This document shows positions 6,109 to 7,306 of a stretch of 7,306 bases of DNA, in pieces. The notes under the pieces were generated by a model, which did not search any database, was not told the DNA's origin, and saw nothing but the letters and a program-made list of their open reading frames with translations. This DNA is from an uncultured Gemmatimonadota bacterium. GTDB lineage: Bacteria > Gemmatimonadota > Gemmatimonadetes > Gemmatimonadales > Gemmatimonadaceae. Made by a program: the position numbers and the translations under genes. The stretch's first letter is position 1, and the number at the start of each line of letters is the position of its first letter. The stretch spans positions 1 through 7,306 of the forward strand of contig CAITQY010000204.1 of the NCBI GenBank assembly GCA_903894655.1. The letters run 5' to 3'.

Positions 6109-7306
6109 TTAACGGTGCAGCAGCAGCCCGACTGAATACAGGATCAGCCCCACCAGTCCACCCACGATGGTGCCGTTGATCCGGATGAACTGCAGATCGC
6201 GCCCGATCTGCAGTTCGATTTTGCGGGAGGTCGCGTCGGCATCCCACGCCGCCACGGTGGCCGAGATCAGCTTCGCCACTTCCTCGCGGGCCTGCTCCAC
6301 CGAGTACGATACGATCTCCACGATCCCGCCATTCACCTTGGCGGACAGCACCGGATCCGCGAGCACTTTCTGCCCGAGCCCGGCCAGCCACTGTTCGAGC
6401 TGATCCGGCTCCTGCTCCGCATCATCGGCCAGCCGCTCAGCGTAGTTGGCAATCTTCTCCTTCACATCGCCCCACACCTCGCGCGAGAAGTCTGCCACAC
6501 CGGGATGCGCCAGCACATCGAGCTTGATCTGCTCGAAGCGCGCGATGGTCTCGGGGTTCTCGCGCAACGACAGGATGAAGCGGTCCACCGCCTCGTCGTA
6601 GCGCTGCCGCAGCGGGTGATCGGGGTCGGCCGCCACCGCCACGAGCGTCTTCTCCACCCCACTCACGATCTTGTCGCCGACGCGGCTATCCACGGCGCCG
6701 GGCACCCACCACGGGCTCTCCGCCTTCACCTTCTCGCGGATCATCGCCTCGTTCTCGTACAGGAACTTGGCCGCCAGCCGCAGGGCGTCGTCCAATAGGG
6801 CCTGATGACGTCCGCCGGTGGTCATCAGCTCGAACAGGCGCGCCATGAGTGGGGCCGCCTGCATGCGTCGCAACCGCGACACGATGCCGCGATCGGCCAT
6901 CTCCTGCACATCTTCATCGCGCATCACGCCCACCGCGCCCGACAGTCCGTGCGCCGCGTGACGCGCCAGCCGCCGACTGTTCTCCGGCCGCGCCAGCCAC
7001 TGCGCGGCACGGTCACCGAGCTGCATCGCCGCGATCTTACCGGCCACCACGTCGCGCGTGAGAAAATTACGCTGCACGAAATTGCCGAGCGCGGTGCCGA
7101 TACGGTCTTTCCGCGACGCCACAATCGCCGTGTGCGGAATCGGGATGCCAAGCGGATGTCGGAACAGCGCCGTCACGGCGAACCAGTCGGCGATACCGCC
7201 CACCATGGCCGCCTCGGCAAACGCCCGCACGAACCCCAGCCACGGATACGACGACTCGAGCCAGCGCGTGACCACGAACAGCAGCGCCACGCCAACGAGC
7301 ATCAGC
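6109..7306 (-). CDS. DUF445 family (YjiN-like) membrane protein, 5' end outside window
   Basis: The reverse strand reads open from the window edge to TAA at 6111-6109. An ATG at 7302 would give 397 residues, but the codon before it is also open and relatives usually have a few more N-terminal residues, so the true start is probably just outside the window. Counting from that Met, a hydrophobic N-terminal segment (about 1-12) is followed by the family hallmark YPWLGFVRAFAEAAMVGGI (19-37), then ADWFAVTALFRHPLGIPIPH (38-57) and KDRIGTALGNFVQRNFL. A long, charged, helix-rich middle follows. The C-terminus is GRDLQFIRINGTIVGG and a hydrophobic helix (about 375-395) ending LLLHR. This looks like a protein anchored at both ends, with the middle outside the bilayer. 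The family is widespread (E. coli YjiN), and its biochemical role is not established to my knowledge. It converges on lon with 40 bases between the stops. Confidence 0.92.
   Translation of the reverse strand, partial: LMLVGVALLFVVTRWLESSYPWLGFVRAFAEAAMVGGIADWFAVTALFRHPLGIPIPHTAIVASRKDRIGTALGNFVQRNFLTRDVVAGKIAAMQLGDRAAQWLARPENSRRLARHAAHGLSGAVGVMRDEDVQEMADRGIVSRLRRMQAAPLMARLFELMTTGGRHQALLDDALRLAAKFLYENEAMIREKVKAESPWWVPGAVDSRVGDKIVSGVEKTLVAVAADPDHPLRQRYDEAVDRFILSLRENPETIARFEQIKLDVLAHPGVADFSREVWGDVKEKIANYAERLADDAEQEPDQLEQWLAGLGQKVLADPVLSAKVNGGIVEIVSYSVEQAREEVAKLISATVAAWDADATSRKIELQIGRDLQFIRINGTIVGGLVGLILYSVGLLLHR

Noticed and set aside
5534..6391. Minus-strand open frame containing repeated SRHHV units
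   Set aside because: The protein repeat is only the 15-bp DNA repeat read in another frame. The frame overlaps lon and DUF445, both of which are well supported.
1..7306. Search for tRNA, rRNA, insertion sequence, CRISPR, toxin-antitoxin or defence genes
   Set aside because: Nearly all bases are assigned to five genes. The gaps hold no cloverleaf, terminal inverted repeats with a transposase, spaced repeats of CRISPR type, or small gene pairs.

Overview
The window is compact, GC-rich bacterial chromosome with no mobile element, RNA gene or CRISPR array. It has five protein genes and four short intergenic gaps (about 150, 15, 176 and 40 bases). High GC, GTG start use, weak or absent Shine-Dalgarno sequences, a probable lipoprotein-type amidohydrolase and the flavour of the Lon and Ffh sequences suggest a soil or freshwater bacterium. 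My best guess is Gemmatimonadota (Gemmatimonas-like), but this is an impression and not a proven placement.

Layout, left to right. (1) Positions 1-1362, minus strand: the N-terminal 454 residues of an exported or lipid-anchored D-aminoacylase-like amidohydrolase, which runs off the left edge. (2) Positions 1513-2004, plus strand: a 163-residue protein I do not recognise, divergent from gene 1. (3) Positions 2020-3396, minus strand: ffh, the SRP54 GTPase, convergent with gene 2; the two share a perfect 12-bp hairpin that probably terminates both. (4) Positions 3573-6068, plus strand: a complete ATP-dependent Lon protease, divergent from ffh. (5) Positions 6109-7306, minus strand: a DUF445 (YjiN-like) membrane protein, convergent with lon and running off the right edge.

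The genes alternate in strand, so there is no multi-gene operon here; each is probably transcribed alone. Ffh delivers nascent membrane proteins to the membrane and Lon removes misfolded or regulatory proteins, so the centre is housekeeping proteostasis. The link with the flanking genes looks positional only.

The less ordinary signals are these: an amidohydrolase that has lost the HxH and Cys metal ligands but kept the later His, His and Asp; two G10/C10 homopolymers, one in each divergent intergenic region and both in the same orientation; a terminator-like hairpin with one gene's stop codon in its loop; and a 15-bp tandem repeat at the 3' end of lon that repeats the stop codon in frame. I found no clearly new multi-gene system.
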